Shown here: positions 21,601 to 50,572 of the stretch, in pieces
Layout: each line of letters starts with the position of its first letter
Position numbering within the stretch: the first letter of the stretch is position 1
NCBI RefSeq assembly: GCF_002775205.1
Contig: NC_036450.1
Location: 12,171,479-12,235,478 of the forward strand
DNA: 64,000 nt
Direction of reading: 5' to 3'
Source: Xiphophorus maculatus
Taxonomy: Eukaryota > Chordata > Actinopteri > Cyprinodontiformes > Poeciliidae
The notes under the pieces: model-generated
Seen by the model: only the letters and a program-made list of their open reading frames with translations
Databases searched by the model: none
What the model was told of the DNA's origin: nothing
Position numbers and translations under genes: made by a program

Positions 21601-21619
21601 GCAACTCCGTCCAATCTGA

Positions 21620-21960
21620 GGATTAAAAAAAGCGCTTTTTGTGATCAAATAAAAAGTTGGTTTGTTGTCCGAGGATAAATTTGAATGCGAGGGATTTAGT
21701 TGACTGTGGATTAAACGTACCCAGAAGCAACTTACTTGACCTGTCGTCCTGCTCCGCCCAAACCATCCTCGTCACAGCGCAGTCGGCTTCCCCACTGACG
21801 GACGGAGTCAAAGCAGTAGACGGGAGTAACTATCAGAGGTTGTACGCTTGGGTTCGTGTTATTTTGTTGTTGTTTCTTACTTCGAAGAACGCAGCAAGTC
21901 GTAATAAAAAAAAACAAACACCTTCCGCCGAGTGAACAAGGTGGAGGAAGAGATACGGGG
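21620..21960 (+). promoter_or_regulatory. jak2: probable CpG-type promoter region of jak2
   Basis: CG dinucleotides become frequent from about 21,660 (gcgagg, aaacgtac, gtcgtcc, cagcgcagtcgg, ctgacggacgg), in contrast to the AT-rich flanks. There is no TATA box at a fitting distance, which suits a housekeeping-type dispersed start. The exact transcription start cannot be read from the sequence. Confidence 0.45.
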
Positions 21961-22116
21961 AGCGACAGAATGGCAGCCGGGGACAAATTAACGGAGCGGC
22001 TGTCGACGACTGGGGATTGTAGCATAGCTAGCTAATGGGGAGTCGAGAGCTGGACTTCACGCCGACCTGAGTTCATTTGAGGAAACTCAGAGCAGCAACA
22101 CACTGCGGCAAGCTGG
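21950..22116 (+). other. jak2: jak2 noncoding first exon (5' leader)
   Basis: A CG-rich segment ends in a consensus donor, gctgg/gtaaga, at 22,116. It carries two short upstream ORFs, 21,970-22,035 (21 codons) and 22,035-22,070 (11 codons), that overlap as TAATG. The main ATG is 10 kb further on at 32,080. The 5' limit is a guess. Further noncoding exons in the 10 kb intron are possible but were not identified. Confidence 0.55.
21970..22070 (+). promoter_or_regulatory. two overlapping uORFs in the jak2 leader
   Basis: uORF1 starts ATGGCAGCC (21,970) with G at +4 and A at -3 (agaATGG), a good initiation context, and ends TAA at 22,033-22,035. uORF2 starts at 22,035 within the same TAATG and ends TGA at 22,068-22,070. 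Such a stop-start overlap allows termination followed by reinitiation. If the leader is transcribed from upstream of 21,970, these would be expected to reduce JAK2 translation. Confidence 0.45.
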
Positions 22117-23639
22117 GTAAGAGTTTGGTCGTTATAATGCATGTGTTACGCTATAACCATCCTTCTTCGCTGTTTCCTTATTGGCTTCTCAGTTGAGGTG
22201 TAAAAGCGCTGTTTTGTTGTTGTTTCTGTAACTTGATTGTCCGTTTTGCGGGTGAAAATGTTGGCAAACCAATTAGATAAGCCTCATCAACTGAAGAGAG
22301 AATTGTAAAAACACTTCATTTTCTGTATTGTTCAAGGGGCTGTGTTGTTCAAGGTCATACGGTCGTCATATGATCATCCGTCAGGGTAAAAACTAATCCA
22401 AAAATACTTACTCAGATATAACTGAATTCATGAGGTTGTGTTATAATTTGCACAGGTCGTCGGTACAAATGCAAAATGTCTAAACAAGCATGTCAAAACA
22501 AACGATTGACTCTGATCGATCTAGACAGCTGCAGCGTTTTAAAAACCGAACCTCGCTAATAATTAATTATGTCCCTGAATTTACATTGAAAGCTGAGAAA
22601 TGTTTTAACCCCCTAAATTACCCCCCCAAAAATGCTGATGCATTTATTTGAGATATTGTCATAAAACGTCTAGCAAATTTGTTAAATGTTTATCTTTTTT
22701 TAGTGGTTGGAACAGTCAAGTAATACAATTGTACGTTGTTTTTTACTGTTAAATATTATACTTTTAAGTTGAAAAACTGTGACAGAGCAATATGCACGCA
22801 TTGACATCAGTTGTGTAGACATGTACTACACACTAACACTTTTGCTTTACTACTAAACAACATTTAGTATAATGTTTAATGCCTACAACTGCTTGGTCAA
22901 AAACTGTTGTGGTAATATGCTCTGACATCATAAGTCTGAAAGTAAGGAAATCTTTCTTGAGCAGCTTAAAAACTCTGCAGCGAACAGCTCAGTTGTTTTG
23001 TATTGCTATATTTGTTCATTTCCAAATTTAAATGAAGTTTAATGTGCATTCATCACTTATACATCTCATTTTATGCCCTTTATATGTTGTTGGAAATTCC
23101 CAAATGAGATGTGCTAAATTGGTAGAAGAATTCTAAATCAGAGAAATGCACTTATTTTAAGTTTTGAGGCGGAATTAGATCATATGTATTTTCATATGAG
23201 ATCGTCTCCGCAATGCATTAGTCATACACATTTTATAACCTTTAAAATCACCTGTCCATGTCATTTCACTTACTTTTTGAATTTCAGTGGTTGACTTCAT
23301 AACCTCTTCCTCCTGTGTAATGTCTCATTGGTTCTTATCTTGGTTTTGTTATATGTATTATAAATTGTTAGGTTTATATATCTGGACACTGACAGGCTTA
23401 CCAGATTTCTGTTTACCTTAGCATTTCAATCATACTTCTATAATGGGCCTGGGTTTAATGCTCAGACTCTCCTGGTATCCACATTCAAAATTGGATGAAA
23501 GTTTTAGGAGTTTCAGCTCCTTAACATGTGCCATCTTCTTTTTAAAGCTCAAAATGTAATTAAACAATTGACTCAAAGGCTTTTTCATGAGTAGGTGTGG
23601 GCAGTTCCTTTGTCGTGCCATTATCAATTAAGCTGATTA

Positions 23640-24480
23640 AAGGCCTGGAGTTGATTTGAGGTGTAGTGTTCGCATTTGGAAGATTTTGCTGACAACATGC
23701 TGATAAAGGAGCTCTACATGCAAGTGAAACAAACTATGTTTGCTAAGCTGCAAAAACAACAACAAAAACATATTTGAGAGATTGCTGCAACATTAGAAGT
23801 GGAAAAATTCAACGTCTGGTACAATCTGATAAAGTAAGAAAGCACTGAATGACTTGGATGTCCATGGAGGACAACATGGATGATTGCAGAATCATTTCCA
23901 GAAACCTAAGTCACAACAGTCAACCAGATGAGCACCACTCTTCAGGAGGTAGGTATACCAACATACCAAGTCTACTATAAAAAGAAGACTGCATGAAAGC
24001 ACACAGAGGGTTCAGATCATGGTGCAAGCCACTCCTCAGCCTCAAGAATAAAATAAGCTAGATTGGATTTTGCCAAAAACATCTAAAGAAGTTAGCACAG
24101 CTCTGGAAGAACATTCTTTGGACAGACGAAACCAAGATCAACCTCTACCAAAATGATGGCAAGAAAAAAGTATGAAGAAGGCAGAGAGCATCTCCTGATA
24201 AAAAGCATACCACATTATTTGTAAAATATGGCTTGCGGTTTTTTTTGCTGTCAGTGGCACTGAGACACTAATGTTTAGTGGTAATGATTATAGTACAGAA
24301 ACAGTCGATTGAATTCTGAGGTGTTCAAATGCAGTTAAATGTAGTCAAACAGATTGATATGTTTATGGCGTTTCATAATGCAAATGGACAATTACCTAAA
24401 ACATTCAGCCAAAGCAACCAAAAAGTAATCCAAATTGTTAAAAAAAAAAAAGTGAAATGGCCCCTTGGCAGGTGTGAGTT
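23640..24480 (+). mobile_element. decayed Tc1-like transposase relic
   Basis: With several stops and shifts, the plus strand still reads Tc1-like pieces: NILWTDETKINLYQNDGKKK around 24,112-24,175 (the first catalytic Asp region), and upstream QRLVQSDKVRKHMND. The rest of the catalytic core is too degraded to follow, and the terminal repeats are not seen. It is much older than the element at 5,586-6,826 and of a different subfamily. Confidence 0.6.
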
Positions 24481-27400
24481 GATTCATAGTCAGTACAAAA
24501 CATCCTGAGGAAATCAGTTGTCTGTACCAACGATGCAACGGGATGAAATTCCACAAAATGATCAAAACTGCAAAATTAAAAAAAATTATGAATGAATTAA
24601 AGTGGCTGATTTAGTAATAATAGAGTTGTTTGGGTGCCAATGAAAGATTATTGTGCTAAATGATTAACAAAGTCAGTAAATTGGGGTAATGTGATGATGT
24701 TCAGGTGGTGTATTAGGAAGGAGATGATCTCTGGAGTTTTGTTATTGTCTGTTTATTTTTCTTTTTAGCTATTAAAAGCATTATAAAATTAGTTGCAACC
24801 TATTTAATCTCCATTTAACAGAAAACTTCTCCATTTCATCATCTTTCCTTTTCGCGTCTTCCATCGGCTGACTCTTTAATAATTTGCCTTGTGGTACATA
24901 CTTTGAGTTTGTCCTAAATGTCCTACTTGTAGTCATGCTGAAAGTCATTGAAATATTAATCATTATAATACATAAGCTTCTTCAGTTCTCTATGGACAAA
25001 AAATATCCAACATAACAGTTTTTTTCATCTTTGATCATCTCAGCATGTTATTTGTCAGTTTTATGCTGCTCTGTTTGCATTCTCAGCATTTCTGTGGTCA
25101 TTCTAGTTGAGCCTTTGCTACTACTTACCCCAGATCTGGAGATATTCTCATTCAATCTCTATAATGGCTTGGGAGACATTCAAGAGAACATTGCAAGCAT
25201 ATCAAAATGAGGGAAATGTGTCCCAGAAGGATCACAGAGAGTTCACATGTTTTCATCTGTGTAGGAATTATCCATTTGCAGATGAAGAGCTTATAGAAAT
25301 GCTCTCTTCCTTTTCTATGTGAACTAAAACTGTGCAAAAGACATGCATTTTATGATTTAATATTTTATTTTCAAAGAATCTTGCTTTTTTGTAAAGTCTT
25401 TAAGCGGTTTTGACAAACGTTTTTGCTTTTCTTATAAAATAATTGGCAGTTTCAGACATTTGAAGCGAAAACCTGAGTCATATTGCTAAACAATGCTCTT
25501 ATTTGACTGGAGTGATGTTCTATATAGATGATTAATTTCAGAAGTTGGCTCGTCTGTTTCTCTTCAGAACAAACTGTTTCCAGTTCAGATGTCCTGAGAA
25601 TGTCTCTTTATTCTGGTTTTGTGTGTTAAAGCTTTAAAGTTTGCAACATTTGAATCAGTTTTGACAAATAACACTAATATGAACTCTTATTCTGACTCTA
25701 TAATCTGTTAGAGGGACCTCTTGGAGGATACAGTAAGTATACATTCATCACATCAATCTGTGCTGGAGTTATTGTTTCTCCAGCACATATGTTCTTTTCT
25801 TCTTCTGATGTAGTGTTTCACTTGTATGTAGGCAGGGTTGATTCATTTGACAAAGAGACTTCAGTTTTCATTTTGGGTTTTACTGGAAGAAAACAATGGT
25901 GACAGTTATGATTGAGGGGAAAGTACATTCTTGGTGCATCTAAAATCATGTCTTACAGTTTTATTCAGGTCAGAACAGCAAACTTCTCTGTCAGCTGGTG
26001 CAATTACAAAAAAGGGGGTTGACAGGTTTAAAATGGAACAAGAAGACACGGCAAAGTTTTGCCTGGAAGATGTTCAGTTATTGTCATGTAAGCCTGGGTG
26101 ATTAAAACTCCTGTTTGGTAATGTTGAACAGTTTGTCCAACACTGCCAGGACTGAGTTAAAAATCTATATCAAATAATTTCAGAATGAACTTAATTGGTT
26201 TTTGATCAAGGTATTTCAAAAAGCTGATTTTCCATAATGTTTTGTTTTAACTTTTAACAGAGCAATGCTTTCACTTTGATTTAAAACCATAGTAAGCAAT
26301 GTGTGAAAACAAGTATGAACACGTGCAGGAAAAGGAAACTCCTGCACACCCGTCTTACTTTCATGGCTTTATTCTGTGGTTTGTTCTGTATGTTTTTCAT
26401 TGATGATGTAATGTGAAAAGTTTTGCCAAAGTTATTCAGGTGTGACGATTTTTTTGTTTGCCAAATGGCAAATATCCCCAGCACCTTTGTTGAAGATGTG
26501 TATATGCTGAAAAAAAATTTATGCACTATGGAAAAAGGCAAGAAATGAAAACAAATAAGAAAATAAATAATTATTTTATTTTAAAATTTGTTTGTAATAA
26601 AATCAGCATCTCTACAATTCTTGTCATTCTTAACACTTCTCGTAGAACAAGCTTTTAGTTGTTTATAAGGACTCCCAATAGCTGCAGTACGATTTTCATC
26701 CTCACACCTGAATACTTTTTGTGCAGTTCTGTTTTGATTGTATTGTAATAAAGTGTAACTAAAGCATTTTAAAGTTATATTGCACTTTTTGGCCAATCAG
26801 AGTGTTTAATGTGGACATAGTTAATAAATAAGACTGTTGTGGGGGCTTTTGTATAAGATGAGGGCAAAAAAAATAGCCTTAGAATGAAAATGTTTGGTGT
26901 GTCACAAAGTGTTTGTCTTTTATTACTTACGTCATTTGCCTTCATTTTAGTTTCAAAGCACATAGCACCACAAATGTCCTGTGACTTTTACGCAAGCATA
27001 TTTTTCGAAGAAAAAAGTAACCCATATCCTGTTTTCGCCTTTGAAAGGAGACAAAATGTTTCTACACTAAGAAAACATTTTTCTTAGTTTTCTAATTTTT
27101 TTGTAATTAGAAAAAAATTACAAAAAAAGTCAATTGTGTGAGAATGTAATAATTTATGTATGCTCTAGTCTTCTGAAATATGACAGGATTAGGCCAACTG
27201 TTTCCTGTTGCCAAATGGACATTTGAGGCGTAAGAAAAACCTGAATTGTAGAGAGGGTGGATATTCAGTTGTCAAATCAGTGACAAATCAATATAACATT
27301 TCAATTATGAAAAATAAAAACGTCTAGGATAAATTCAGATTTAGTTACAGCTGCAGCTCATGCTTGTGTCAGTTGATCAGATTCAGTATAAGTGTTATAA

Positions 27401-30400
27401 AGACTGATAGTGTTAGTTACAACCAGGCACGATTGAATGTTTGGCAAATTATTGCTGCAGCACTTATTTGAAAATCACCGCATCTTCTATATACTTTTTT
27501 TATATTATGAGCACAGTTTTAATGAGTGAGTTTTTCTTTTTTTTTTTACTCGATTAACCCATAGGCATTTGGGATAAATAAGTCCATGATGTATTAATAA
27601 CTACGTTTATATGCACAACAATTTTCTGTCTACTGACCTTTGCAAACATTTGACTCTACCTCAATTTATGTTGCATAAAATTTTCCGCTAAGCGCTGACT
27701 GCTCAATTACTTTTAGTCACAGTGTGTGTCATTTGTGTTCACCCATAACCTCAATTACAACCAAAGCACTTAAAATATGTGCGGTTGGTGCTATATTGAA
27801 ATGGCTATTTGTTGATTTTACCAAGGTAGGCTTGATCTAATTTATGCACAGTTCGGTCTTAATTTTGTCTTTACATTGATTTAACTTTCTTTGGAGCATT
27901 TATTTTGTTAAACTTTGATTTTACATTTAGCTTTTTCCTGTACTAAGCTTATAAAATGCTTTTATGATTTTTTTTTTGTTGTCTCTACAGACTGAAAAAA
28001 AAGAGATATTTTGATATTTTATCTGCTGTTGTCAAACAGGTTGGATCAAAAGAAATGCTGAATGAATGATTGATGCATCTTTGAAAGAAATCAAAATCAC
28101 TCTTGCTTAAAAAAAAATATGTGCAGGCTAACTACATACTAGAAATGCTTGGGAACTTGTAAACTTTCTAAAACAAATACACTGTTGCATAAGCAAAGAA
28201 GGCGAGCCTTACCAGTAACAGGCAATATGAACTTTAGACAACATTCCTGAAAGTGACCAAAACAGTTACTTCTGTTTACTTTAGCTTAAATGATCTATCC
28301 TGTCATTTGGTGGCATAAAAGTGATGCAGTACAGAGATTCAACTGATAGCACACTGCGCTGGGTGTGTTTATGTTATGTGTCTGCGGTTAGTGACAGCAT
28401 CTAAGCTATGAAATAGACAATAACATGACTTGGGAAATGGGAAGTTTTATTTAGTATTTTAAGGGTAAGACATCCAGATTGATCTTATATGCCAATAGCT
28501 ACGTTTTGCTATATTTTCTGAGATTTTTATGGAAACCGGAAACATTTCCTCACCACATAATGAGACAAGTTTCCCTTTGAGATTGAATATTTCATCCTAA
28601 AAAAGTGATCTGCTCTATACTAATCAAAGTTGTGCATTTGGTTTTAAGGTGGGCTACATTTGGTATGATTTGACATCTTAAATTTTGTACTCGTTGATCT
28701 TCTACAACAAACAAGACTTCTGGCTACGATGGTGCAGATAGCACAGCTGGTTTGAGGTGAGGCCTGTGAACATTTTTGAGACGGGTTGTTTTGCACGGCT
28801 TCTCTGTAGCATACAGATGGTGTGTAAAGTACCGTCACACTCCCCTACTGCTGACTCCTCCTTCTGTTTTTATATCAGTCTTTGAAGGGGATTTCCCTTT
28901 TGAGGCGACATAGGCTGAGTTCAAAGGTGTTGATGCTTTTAAGTGATTGGAGGTTTAATGAGAAGATGGAAAAGCATTATTTGAATCGCTATCATTATTT
29001 TACATAGTTTGCCTGGGTTGCTACTGTTGACAACTGTTGCTGTTGGAGTTTTCTATGTCACTTGAGAAATATTTTGGCCTTTTCAGCTATGAGTCAGTGT
29101 GAACTGTCTTTGCCAGCTTTTCCCTTATGGACACCAGAACCTTGCAAGTTTTTCTCAGAAAAGCACAAAGGTACTTTCCTGTCAGGACCATGCCTCATTT
29201 TTCTGAGGTGTTGCTGTTTTCTACTTTGCCAAACCTCTATCATGTGTTTTTTATGCAGTCTTTGCAAATTACATCATAGAATTAAATAATTTTATCAGCA
29301 TAAATCAATGAAACCAACTGATTCATTGCTGGCATTTTGCCCTGTGGGTTTTCACAAATTTTTAAGTCAAAAAGAAATCCATTGAAGTCTTTAGAGTGTT
29401 CAGCAGTCACTGTAGGATCTTATCTGAGGTCCTAATGGCGGGCTCTCTACCTGACAACTTCAGTGTTTTATATATTGTTTGGATTTGATTTTTGGCATAC
29501 TAAAGGTATAGCTAGCTTGAGAAGATACAGGGTACAACTGCAAAGTATCGGAAAAACAGGCAATTTTGTTATAATTGTTAAATATTTAAATAACTTCTGC
29601 GTTTTACCTCACATTTTCACCACTTGTCTCATATTTTTTCCACCATTACAATGTCCACAACACTCTTCTGAGCTTGTGGGTCTTCAAGACCGCAAAAATC
29701 TCAATTAGAAATGGCCAAAAATATTCTTGTCATGCAGAGCAGAAAAAAATCAAGGCACTTAAATATAGTAACTTATCAAATACTGAATCCAAGATCTCCA
29801 AGCTGCAGTCTTTGACATATTTTGCAGCTCTACTGGGGCACATATCCTTGGACATATGAACTGGACCAGAAGTTTGGGTCGGATCAACCACTTAGATTCC
29901 TTTGTGGTGAAGTGAAATAATATTGTCAGTATAGCTGATGTATACTGTATACAAAAGTAGAAATTTTGAGTTTCTTATTTTTTTTTTTTTTGAAATGTTG
30001 AGCCAATAATATGGATATTAATGATCCATGTTTTATTTGCTTTTTGTCTGATAATATACGTTTTAGCTCCTATGCACACAGAAACCAGATAGCTGTCCAT
30101 TTAAGGCAATAAAGGAGAAAAACAGCAGCCACTAACTAAATGAGTTATTTATCAGAAAATTACCATACCTTGCTATGTTTTACAGGACTAAAAAAGAATT
30201 AGTAGGGGTTAAAAGAAAAATCTCCAGCTGGTCAACTGTATTTAAAAAGAGAGATTCCCATAAAAAACCTGGAAATGTACCAAAAAGGCTTTTATATGGG
30301 AAAAATGGCAACAGGCATGTAATGGCCGATGAAGCCTTCTGAGAAGATTTCATTCTTTGTTTACAGTTTGCTCAATGTTTTTTTTATGAAGATGGTTAAA

Positions 30401-31525
30401 AGAAGCTTTCATATTCTAAAGAGAATACAATTTACTATGCAGAAAAGGGTACAGATGAATTAATGTGTGCACACAAACATATAAATCTTTTTCTGCATAT
30501 TAAATAATGTTTATTAGAGGGGTGTGAGCTGAAAAGATTTATACCTACAAAATCTGCTTGACTTAGTGTGCAGAGCATTGTAGAGTATTTCAATTTCTAC
30601 ATCATGATGATGTTCCTGGTCGAGCTTAACAATAAAACTTTAGGTAAGTTAGACCTAGTTAGAAATTGATCTTTTTTCTGTTTATAGTGGTTATATTCTC
30701 AATTCTTTCACTTTCAGTACCTGTTTTTGAAAAAAAAAGTATTCAAATTTTTTTGAAATGAGCAACTTTGTCATGATAATTGCCTGCCTGACCCATTTTG
30801 GGGATCGTGCATTAACCCAGAGCTGCTAAAGCTGGAGCTGTGTTCCTCTGTCAGTGGCTATATTGTGCCTTTGTTTTCTGTCTTGTTTTAACCTGACCTA
30901 TTTTGAAACTGCTGTTGAGTCATTTGTTCAATTTTTTTTTTCTTCAAATGTTTTCCTGTTTGGTAGAATTTATTGCATTTGTACTTCTAACTATAGTAAC
31001 AATGGAATCATGCATGTAAACATAATAAAATAGTCAAATGATGTTGTTTCGTCATCTTTATCTAGCTTTTACTTAATCTAGCACTGATGCACTTAATTTG
31101 CATTGCAGTGCTCTATCAGAATTAAGGGATACAGACTGAAAGTTTGTCAAAGTTATTGTAGTTCTCCAAGGAACAGTGTTGTAACTTTAAAGGAAGCTCA
31201 ACATGTTTTTGATTGAATTGCCCAGTTCATGTCAGTTGAATAGGAGGCACTTGTAGCTGCCAGTGGACCCGAGAGGTGATAAGCAGTAAAATGTGGCTGA
31301 ACTGATATCCATAACTCAAGCAAGCATGGCTGATAACACACATCTGACTCACTGTCTGCAGGCTTGGTGATAAACGTTTTGGGTGTGTAAACAGCAACAA
31401 AAATTAGTGAACTGTCTTTTTTTTCATTCTTCTCTATAGACTTGTTTTAAGCTTCCAACCATGCAACCTCAGCAATGTCAGTGTCACCTAAAACAGAGGA
31501 TTTAAAAATATTTAGCACTACAGTA

Positions 31526-31860
31526 CTGTCCCTTACAAAAGCTTGCAGACACTTTAACATTTTGTCATATTACAGCCATAAACTTGGACTTATTTCATAG
31601 GAATTTATCAGATAAACCAACTTATGGTACAGTATAATTGAAGAAAAATGACATATGGTTTTCAAAACTGTTTTACATATTAAAAACATAAAAAGTGAGG
31701 CATATAATTGCATTAATGTCATTCAGATAATATCATAGAACCACCGATTGCTGTAGTTATAGCAGCAAATCTTTCTGGGTTTGTCTACCAGCTTTACACA
31801 GCAGATTTTCCCCCTTTTGTCCCTGGAAAATAGCTCAAGCTCAGTATGTTCTTTGAATTA
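31526..31860 (+). mobile_element. family A DNA-transposon fragment
   Basis: Blocks 'cttgcagacactttaacatt', 'catatggttttcaaaactgt', 'agaaccaccgattgctgtag' and 'ggaaaatagctcaagctcag' match the 5' part of the common fish element (forms 'tgatacatggttttcaaaat', 'agaaccacctttcgctgc', 'gcaaaatagctcaagctc'). It lies at the 3' end of jak2 intron 1 and ends 200 bases before the first coding exon. Confidence 0.6.
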
Positions 31861-32079
31861 TTTGCTATGATGTAAGGTTTTTATTTTGGAAAATAAGGAT
31901 AAAATCGAGATTGTGAGTATTCTGCAAAGGAGTTCTATAATATTTTTAACTTTATTGCCCAGCAGTGAGCCAGAAACTGACTCAACTGCATAAATAGACA
32001 CATCTTCAGGAACTGCTGCGTTCACTCACTTATTTTTGACTTATTTCTCCTTTTGTTGCAGTTTTTCAGTAAGGAGCAC

Positions 32080-47460
<15,381 letters not shown>

Positions 47461-48265
47461 GATGGACGCAGCGAATTCCTGAACTGTTGACCTGCTGGTG
47501 TTGACGTGCGCAAGTCAGTCGTCACACAACAATCAGAGTTACCAATGGAGTTTAGGTGGTGGCTGTATTCGCACTTGTGGCAGCTCGACCGCTTCATGAA
47601 GAAAAGACTGAAATAACGAGAACACTACAGCTAACTCAAAGATTTTCTCTGATGTTTTCAAGTACAATTCTACGTTTTTTTTCGTTTTTTTTTTTTGGTG
47701 TTTACAATACAAACTGCATTCCGAACAGACTTTCAGCCATGTGGCTGCACTTGAAATCACAAGGAAACCAAGAGGTTCCAGTTCTTCACCGGAGTTGGTG
47801 CTAGGGTCAGTCTTTAAGTGGTTCTGCCTTGCTTTTCCACCACTGTCATTACATCATTATAAACATCTCATCTAATTATTGTTTGGTCCCCCCCATCTTC
47901 TGAGAATGGAGGCAATTCAACCAAAGAAATAGGATTTATCCAAGTATTACTGCAAGCAGATGCCCCAATATAACCAACGTGGTTTATTAACACTTCTAAA
48001 AAACTGAGCTTTTGGATGCCTGATCTAACACAGCTTTTAGAGAAAGATTTATTAACACACCTGTGTTGAAGAACTGAGTCAGAAAGGAGAATAATCAGCT
48101 CTGACCACAGCCGTAAACCGGCTTACTTAAACTCTGAGATAGATCATTTCAGAATAAGCTGTGAAAAGAGACGGTCATCTTCTGTTATTCTTATGCTAAT
48201 CTGACAAATTACTATTGTTGAAGCACAGTTTTTACAGTTTTAATAAAGCCCAAAACTAAATTCTG
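47461..48265 (+). terminator. jak2: jak2 3' untranslated region and poly-A signal
   Basis: The stop codon is followed by about 800 bases without long plus-strand frames. AATAAA lies at 48,242-48,247, so cleavage is expected at about 48,260-48,270. Confidence 0.6.
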
Positions 48266-48472
48266 GTTTTAAACGTTTTAAACGTGGCATTTATTAAAAA
48301 GAGTTCTTTCCTTTGGTCCGATTGCGACCTGGATTAGCACGGGATTCCGAGCCCGGCTTAGATTTTGTCTTGGTGAAGCTCTGGGAACAGTTTGGTGGAA
48401 AAGGCTCTAATGAGACCCAGAGATTTGTTTGGACCTTCTCTGTTACTGTGGAATCAAATGTGCATAGATAAA

Positions 48473-48975
48473 GCGACTTGCAAAAGTATTTACACCCTGA
48501 GAAGTTTAACAAACGTGTGAAGGCTTCACCAACAACTGCATTAATACAGTTTAAATTATACACAGACAAACTGGATTAGTAATGAAGGGAGTTCTAAAGG
48601 GAATTACCGAACTGAACCGAACTGAACATTAACCGGTTAGTGCGCGACTTGCCAGTGGAAAAACGCCTATAGTGAATCTGGGGAGGCAGCTAGAGATTAG
48701 GGAAATTGCAGATAGGCCTTCCAACCTCAAAGACTTGGAGTTCATCACAAAACCTAAAACATTAAAGACCAGTGGAAAGATGAAAAATGTGCCCAGTAAT
48801 TACAGGAAGAGCTGGACTGCCGTTATGCCAAGCAAGATTTTTCCATTGATTGTTGAGGAAGGTAGAGTTTTCAACTAAATACATGGGAGTTGTGAAGTGA
48901 CAAAATTTAAAAAGACTTTAGGGGTAGGGATAATTTTACATGGCACCCTAAGTCATACACTTTGCAAGGTGAAAA
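48473..48975. mobile_element. family A DNA-transposon, internally deleted, with both ends
   Basis: The left side reads 'gacttgcaaaagtatttaca' and the right side ends 'atacactttgcaaggtg', giving inverted ends of the cttgcaaa type. Inside are 'aattatacacagacaaactg', 'cagtggaaagatgaaaaatg' and 'gtaattacaggaagagctgg', blocks known from this element. At about 500 bp it is a typical MITE derived from the longer form. It lies between jak2 and rln. Confidence 0.55.
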
Positions 48976-49393
48976 AAGATTTTAATATCAAAGATATTGA
49001 AATGTTTGCATCTTTTTATTAAAAATTGTGTTTAACAACCATGAATGCTCAACAATTAAACGCTTTGTGGAGCCTGCATTGTGTGAGCGATCATCAAGTT
49101 ACACTGTAATGCCTCTGAAAGGTTTTTATTTTAATTTACATATTCTTTTTTAATGCATCACACATTCTGAATGATATAAGGGTTCATTATCAGCCTATGG
49201 AAAGCTTTAAAATAAGTGGATGCCTATATTTTGTGCAAGCTATTAGTTTATTTAAAGAGTTTTGTGATTTCTGGTCAGTTAGAGATGCTGTCTTTTGATA
49301 TGAATATTTGCATTACATTACCAACCATAAATGAGTGGTAAGAAGGGCTGCTTTGTTTTTTTTTAATTCATGTCACTATTTTGGGAATATTTC

Positions 49394-49677
49394 AAGGGGA
49401 CCTATTATGCAAAGTTCACTTTTTGCATGTTTTTGTATTTCAATTTGGCTCTCAGTTGCTTGTAAAAACAGTTCATGTGATTTAAAACAAAATCACCCAC
49501 AAAAGACTATTTTTTGGAAGTAAGTTCATATGAACCTCCAAATTATTCAGGCGCTGCCCTGTTACCTAGCAACCGTTGCGGAGCTCCAGCATGTTTTTTT
49601 CAGCTGTTTTTACCGCATGTTTGTATAGCCATAGACGTATCCTAACTTGTTCAAGAAAACATAATAGGTCCCCTTTA
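49394..49677. mobile_element. MITE with 'aaggggacctattatg' termini
   Basis: The block begins 'caaggggacctattatgcaa' and ends 'cataataggtcccctttaa', so the ends are inverted repeats of about 16 bp. It is 284 bp long with no coding capacity. I recognise this end sequence as frequent in fish genomes. The target duplication is not clear, and the superfamily is not assigned. Confidence 0.7.
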
Positions 49678-50538
49678 AGACTAAGTATGATGGATATTGA
49701 TGACTGAAGGCTTTAAAGAAATTATGCATTTTGAAATATTTTTTAATGATCAATTTTTTCTGCCATAAATGACAGATCCTTATTCATATTGTTCTTATTT
49801 AATTCAGTGCCTTTACTTTGTTAAAAATATTATAACTGCAAAAATTCATAAAACATGTTGAAAAATTGGAACTTAAAAGAGCAAGTTCAGTTATGCTTAC
49901 TTTGTTTAAAGCTGTGAAAAAGGCATCTTTGTTTCAGTTGTACAACTTTTACTAATGATGAATTTGTGTTGTTTATGGTCAAATATGTTAATTTGTAAAG
50001 TGTGAGTTTATTTCATGACCAAAGATTTTTATACAAAGAAACATTTATACTGCTCGGCTCTTTTCCACATTCATTTCCAGCCAGTTGGATTGAGCTTTTA
50101 CTGTGAATGTAAATGATCACAAATGTTTGGTGTAAAAAAAAAACGTGTTTACTCATTTAATTCACAAAAGATTTATTAATTTTGATCATAAAGTTAAGAG
50201 ATTGTATTTTTTTTCTAAAGTCTGGATGTTTGTTTTTGATGGCAAATAAAATTCAGATCTTTGCCTTTTTGTTATCAAAGATATAAATAAAAATGATATT
50301 TCAATCTTCCAACAAAAAAAGTCACTGTCATTTAAGCACAATGACACTGTGTTAACGAGTCGTCCTGCAGTACTTAAAATTTATTCACGTTCCAAGGAAG
50401 GCGACAGTCAACATACAGAACATGAATTTTATTAAAATAAATTCAAAGACAAACAGTTAATGGCTGCTATTAAACAAATATGAACCAAATGTTTCCCTTC
50501 TTGTTTGCTCAAAACAAATTATTGTACAGTGCCTAATC

Positions 50539-50544
50539 TTTATT
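50539..50544 (-). terminator. rln: poly-A signal of rln
   Basis: AATAAA on the minus strand (tttatt on plus) lies about 30 bases after the stop codon at 50,573. A second AATAAA-type site near 50,425 is an alternative if the 3' end is longer. Confidence 0.45.
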
Positions 50545-50572
50545 ATCACACCAGACTTTTCTCCTTTCTGCC

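Larger units (their letters stand above)
22117..32061 (+). other. jak2: jak2 intron 1
   Basis: This is a long AT-rich intron between the donor at 22,117 and the acceptor at 32,060-32,061. It holds a decayed Tc1-like element (about 23,640-24,480), a family A transposon piece (31,526-31,860) and short hairpins such as the one around 27,066-27,125. None of the open frames in it, including one at 25,164-25,322, shows a known domain. Confidence 0.6.

Noticed and set aside
21657-21935. 92-codon plus-strand open frame ahead of jak2
   Set aside because: It sits in the CG-rich promoter region and shows no domain. Stops are simply rarer there.
25107-25322. 71-codon plus-strand open frame in jak2 intron 1
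   Set aside because: Composition is plausible but there are no splice signals joining it to jak2 and no recognised domain; treated as chance.
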